DNA from: RGIG1828 sp045541875
GTDB taxonomy: Bacteria; Bacillota; Clostridia; UMGS1810
Length of the DNA stretch: 27,588 nt
Direction: 5' to 3'
NCBI GenBank assembly: GCA_045541875.1
Contig: JAZQJX010000061.1
Location: 1-27,588 of the forward strand
The notes beneath the pieces were generated by a model. The model saw only the letters and a list, made by a program, of their open reading frames with translations. It ran no database searches and had not been told where the DNA came from. Both the position numbers and the translations under genes were made by a program. Position 1 is the first letter of the stretch; each line of letters opens with the position of its first letter. Below are positions 24,701-27,588 of this stretch, in pieces.

Positions 24701-24890
24701 ATGGATGGTTGGCTGGAGAGAGTTTTGCGAAACTGTCAGAGAAAGATACACAGGTGCAATAAAAAATGCGTGAAATGACAATTCCACATACACCGACAAT
24801 GCATTTTTTTCACATTACCTTGACTGTGAAGCCCATACTGATGTGTGGATAGAACTTCTCCCGATAGCCAATAAAACAAATGAAAAATAA
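24678..24890 (+). pseudogene. Fragment of an unidentified protein with an internal stop
   Basis: One frame reads DEWMVGWREFCETVRERY, then TGA at 24771-24773, and continues without further stops (NAFFSHYLDCEAHTDVW) to TAA at 24888-24890. The amino-acid composition on both sides of the TGA looks like a real folded protein, and the TGA stands where a Trp (TGG) would fit. There is no ribosome site and no upstream part. I do not recognise the family. From 24891 to 25045 I see only AT-rich sequence without features. Confidence 0.5.
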
Positions 24891-25045
24891 ATTCCTTAAC
24901 ACAATAATGGTAATATTAAAACTTAAACCGTTTTTTAAAAAGGAATAAAAACGGCAATGCCTAATATGAATACAGGTGTAGTTGAAATATATTATCAAAA
25001 TGTTATATAATGATTCATATATTAATCATTCAACCACATGTACCA

Positions 25046-25075
25046 TTGACAAAATATGCTGACAGGTAGTATCAT
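25046..25075 (+). promoter_or_regulatory. Promoter of the GH42-like gene
   Basis: TTGACA at 25046-25051 and TATCAT at 25070-25075 are separated by 18 bases. The start codon lies 38 bases further on, with GGAG at 25098-25101 as a weak ribosome site. This gives the gene its own transcription start after the decayed patch. Confidence 0.6.
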
Positions 25076-25113
25076 TAAAAAAATCTGGAAATTAGGATGG
25101 AGATGTAAGTGTT

Positions 25114-27354
25114 ATGGCAAAATCAAAAATCATCAATCTGAACGGTTCACCTGCAATTGAAATTGACGGAAAAATTTATCCGCCAATGACTGCAACCGTT
25201 ACAACAAGTATGGTATGTTTCGGCTCCTCCGAGAGAAATCTTGACAGGGAGTATTATCGCAATTTGGGCAAGTCGGGAATCAAAATTTTTTATGTAATGT
25301 GCAACAACGTGAGCCTTGATGAGAATTCTGTTGAAGATTTTGCCAAAGAGGCAAGGGTAATTTTAGAGGAAATTCCCGATGCATATATTATGGTGAGAAT
25401 GACGCTTATTCCATCCCGCGAATGGATAGAACAAAACCCTGATGAAACTGTTTCATATTCTGACGGAAAAGTTATTCCCACAATCATAAGATCAGAATCA
25501 CGTTATGTTGAAGCAAATGCTATGCCCTCTCTTTGTTCCGAAAAGTGGAGAAAAGATATGGGAGAATATATGCTTGAGACCATAAACCAGATAAGAAAAC
25601 TGCCTTTTGCAGACAGAATCTGCGGATATTTCCTTGGTGCAGGCGGAACAAGCGAATGGTATTACATAAACCCCATTGAAGATTTTTCCGATGGTTCCTA
25701 CGGTGATCTTTCAAAGGCTTTTCGCGAGGAATTTACAAAGTATCTTGACAAAAAGTATGGAAAAGGAAAAGTTTCTCCCCAAATTCCCGATTGTTCATCA
25801 CGTTTTTACACAAGCGAAGTTGACTGGATTATTGCACACCCCCAAAGAGTTTTAGCAGGTCAGAAAGCACCAACACCGCCGTCATACGGCAAAAATATCG
25901 GCTCTTTTCTTGACATCGATAAGGAGATGCACACTTTCGATTTCTACCGTGCGTGGCACGAGGGAACAGCCAACAGCGTTATTCACTTTGCAAAACTCAT
26001 AAAGGAAAACTATCCGGACACCCTGGTCGGTGCCTTCTACGGTTCAATGGGCGGAAGTGAAATTGTGTGGGCATCAAACGGTGCAGGGGTTATGAAACTT
26101 CTTGAAAGCGGATGTGTTGATTTTCTTGCAAATCCCGGAGTGTATGAAAACCGTCAGCCGGGCGGCCACACAGGTCAGAGAGTTGCAAACGATTCTTTCA
26201 ATCTTCACGGCTCTTTGTATGTGGTGGAAGATGATGTGAGAACTCACGCCGAAAACAGATATTTCGGTGAGTTCGTTGAAATGTTTGATGTTGAGGACAC
26301 CGTAAATGTATTAAAGAGAGATTTTGGCAGAGACATCTGCAACGACACTCAGGGATGGTGGTTTGACCAGCATCCGGGCGGAGGCAGATACAAATTCCCT
26401 GAAGTTTATGACCTTTTCGCACGTCAGCAGGGAATCGGTCATCTTGCATACTCTCTTGACAGAAAAAAGGAAAATGAAATTGCTTTTATCTATGATGAAG
26501 AAAGTGTTCACACAGTTTCAAGACAGACAACCGATGAATGTGTTCAGCAGATAAGAAACTATGAAATTGCAAATATCGGAGCACCCTCTGATTCATATTA
26601 TCACAACGATATGGCATCCGATCTGATGCCGGACTATAAACTCTATGTTTTCTGTAACTGTTTCTATCTTTCAGACAAGGAAAGAGAAGATATAAAGAGA
26701 AAACTTTCAAAAAACAATGCAACAGCACTTTTTCTCTATGGAAACGGAATTATGAATCCTGATGCCGAAAACAAATTCGGTGAGGAGAATATATATGACC
26801 TTACGGGAATAAAGTTTTCAATAATAAATGACAATCACAGCCCCATGTTCAGAATGACAGAAGGCACACACCCCATAGCAGAAAACTTTGATTCAAGACA
26901 GATTCTCGGTGCATTTTTAAAACAGAAAAAGGGAAGTGTCGGCTTCATACCTCTTGCAGATGCAAAGTCATATCTTTTCCCCGTAATCTATCCTGATGAT
27001 GAAAATGCAAAGGTTATCGCAACATATGCACAGACAGGACTCCCTGCAGTTTCCGTAAAGGAAAATGAAGGATACACATCCGTATATTGCGGTTCAAAAT
27101 ATATAAGTTCCGATTTTCTTAGGGAAGTTGCACGCTTTGCAGGATGCCATATTTTCGATGATGATGGACACGTTTTGTACGGAAACAAAAACTTCATCAC
27201 ATTCCACGCGGCAAAAAGCGGAAATGTGACATTGAAATTCAAAGAAGAATGTACTCCTTTTGAACTTTACGAAGAAAAAGAATACGGAAAAGGTACAAAA
27301 GAGATTAGTTTTTACGCAAAGTGCGGAGATACAAAAATGTTCTGGCTGAAATAA
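25114..27354 (+). CDS. Clan GH-A, GH42-like glycoside hydrolase
   Basis: The 746-residue cytoplasmic protein has an N-terminal TIM-barrel (about 20-440), a beta-galactosidase trimerisation-like alpha/beta domain (about 450-670) and a small C-terminal beta domain. The likely acid/base is E181 in GAGGTSEWYY, and the likely nucleophile is E372 in LYVVEDDVRTH at the end of a later barrel strand. Clan GH-A enzymes usually have Asn-Glu before the acid/base. Here it is Ser-Glu, so this is not a textbook GH42 and may belong to one of the more recently named GH42-like families. Beta-galactosidase activity is therefore only a default guess. It has its own promoter and a strong terminator, so it is a single-gene unit. 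Confidence 0.68.
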   Translation: MAKSKIINLNGSPAIEIDGKIYPPMTATVTTSMVCFGSSERNLDREYYRNLGKSGIKIFYVMCNNVSLDENSVEDFAKEARVILEEIPDAYIMVRMTLIPSREWIEQNPDETVSYSDGKVIPTIIRSESRYVEANAMPSLCSEKWRKDMGEYMLETINQIRKLPFADRICGYFLGAGGTSEWYYINPIEDFSDGSYGDLSKAFREEFTKYLDKKYGKGKVSPQIPDCSSRFYTSEVDWIIAHPQRVLAGQKAPTPPSYGKNIGSFLDIDKEMHTFDFYRAWHEGTANSVIHFAKLIKENYPDTLVGAFYGSMGGSEIVWASNGAGVMKLLESGCVDFLANPGVYENRQPGGHTGQRVANDSFNLHGSLYVVEDDVRTHAENRYFGEFVEMFDVEDTVNVLKRDFGRDICNDTQGWWFDQHPGGGRYKFPEVYDLFARQQGIGHLAYSLDRKKENEIAFIYDEESVHTVSRQTTDECVQQIRNYEIANIGAPSDSYYHNDMASDLMPDYKLYVFCNCFYLSDKEREDIKRKLSKNNATALFLYGNGIMNPDAENKFGEENIYDLTGIKFSIINDNHSPMFRMTEGTHPIAENFDSRQILGAFLKQKKGSVGFIPLADAKSYLFPVIYPDDENAKVIATYAQTGLPAVSVKENEGYTSVYCGSKYISSDFLREVARFAGCHIFDDDGHVLYGNKNFITFHAAKSGNVTLKFKEECTPFELYEEKEYGKGTKEISFYAKCGDTKMFWLK

Positions 27355-27389
27355 ATGATATGACGGCTTTGCCGTCATATCATTTATTT
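27349..27389. terminator. Perfect 19-bp hairpin after the GH42-like gene
   Basis: The arms 27349-27367 and 27371-27389 are perfectly complementary around the loop TTT. The core is ATGACGGC/GCCGTCAT. The left arm contains the stop codon of the preceding gene. There is no long T-run after it, but the A/T ends (AATAAAT and ATTTATT) give a T-rich right arm, as in bidirectional terminators. Confidence 0.75.
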
Positions 27390-27396
27390 ACGGTTT

Positions 27397-27426
27397 ATCT
27401 TAAAATATCAGTATATATTTTAAGAT
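27397..27426. repeat. 12-bp inverted repeat upstream of the last gene
   Basis: ATCTTAAAATAT (27397-27408) and ATATTTTAAGAT (27415-27426) are perfect inverted copies around a 6-nt spacer. It lies 46 bases before the next start codon and could be a regulator site or a second A/T hairpin. Confidence 0.45.
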
Positions 27427-27471
27427 AATCACAAAAAATAGTTGAACAAATAAGAATTTGTAGGTGAGATA

Positions 27472-27588
27472 ATGATTATTTTAATTACGGGAGCATCGCA
27501 TACAGGCAAAACGGCGCTTGCTCAAAAATTGCTTGAAAAATATAAATATCCATATCTATCGATAGACCATCTGAAAATGGGCTTAATT
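27472..27588 (+). CDS. P-loop kinase-like protein, 5' end only
   Basis: Only the first 39 residues lie in the window. The Walker A motif GASHTGKT at residues 7-14 follows a short hydrophobic strand (MIILIT), and the sequence continues into a helix and LSIDHLKMG. This is the start expected for a small adenylate/shikimate-kinase-like or zeta-toxin-like nucleotide-binding protein. AGGTGAG at 27462-27468 lies just before the ATG. The frame is open to the window edge. Family assignment beyond P-loop kinase is not possible. Confidence 0.7.
   Translation, partial: MIILITGASHTGKTALAQKLLEKYKYPYLSIDHLKMGLI

Overview
The window reads as chromosome of a low-GC, Gram-positive anaerobe, most likely an uncultured gut- or rumen-type member of class Clostridia. 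The evidence is strong AGGAGG-type ribosome sites, surface proteins with S-layer homology (SLH) domains, an AraC-controlled glycan locus without SusC/SusD, GH4/GH20/GH43/GH88 enzymes, and AT-rich third codon positions. Nearly everything is on the + strand. I see no rRNA, tRNA, CRISPR array, transposase or phage gene.

Layout. Positions 1-220 are non-coding and hold two large nested hairpins that look like a dispersed structured repeat. A consensus promoter (226-254) then drives cysK and mnmA, followed closely by a GH88 unsaturated-uronide hydrolase lipoprotein and an intrinsic terminator (3615-3654). After a 0.4 kb gap comes an AraC regulator (4084-4911). Next is a tightly packed six-gene unit (5046-19591): a cytoplasmic GH20 hexosaminidase, two SLH-type surface proteins, a 1116-residue heparinase II-like lyase with accessory domains, and two secreted proteins built from a recurring LamG-like module. 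One of these two carries a ~1 kb internal tandem duplication. A hairpin at 19617-19649 closes the unit. A second, intracellular set follows: a predicted acyltransferase, an SGNH (sialate O-acetylesterase type) esterase, a GH4 glycosidase and a GH43-type glycosidase. Then comes a decayed patch (24271-24890) with gene relics, a clan GH-A/GH42-like glycosidase with its own promoter, a perfect 19-bp terminator hairpin, and the start of a P-loop kinase-like gene cut by the window edge.

How it may work together (inference): the lyase, whose catalytic His/Glu/Tyr spacing matches heparinase II, would cut a uronic-acid-containing polymer at the cell surface. The SLH and LamG-like proteins would provide wall attachment and glycan binding. 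The GH88 lipoprotein would remove the unsaturated uronic acid left by a lyase, and GH20 would remove terminal hexosamine. That combination fits glycosaminoglycan-like substrates (heparan, chondroitin or hyaluronan type). The downstream GH4, GH43, esterase and GH42-like enzymes suggest that a more decorated or different plant or host glycan is also handled. No transporter is present in the window, so uptake must be encoded elsewhere.
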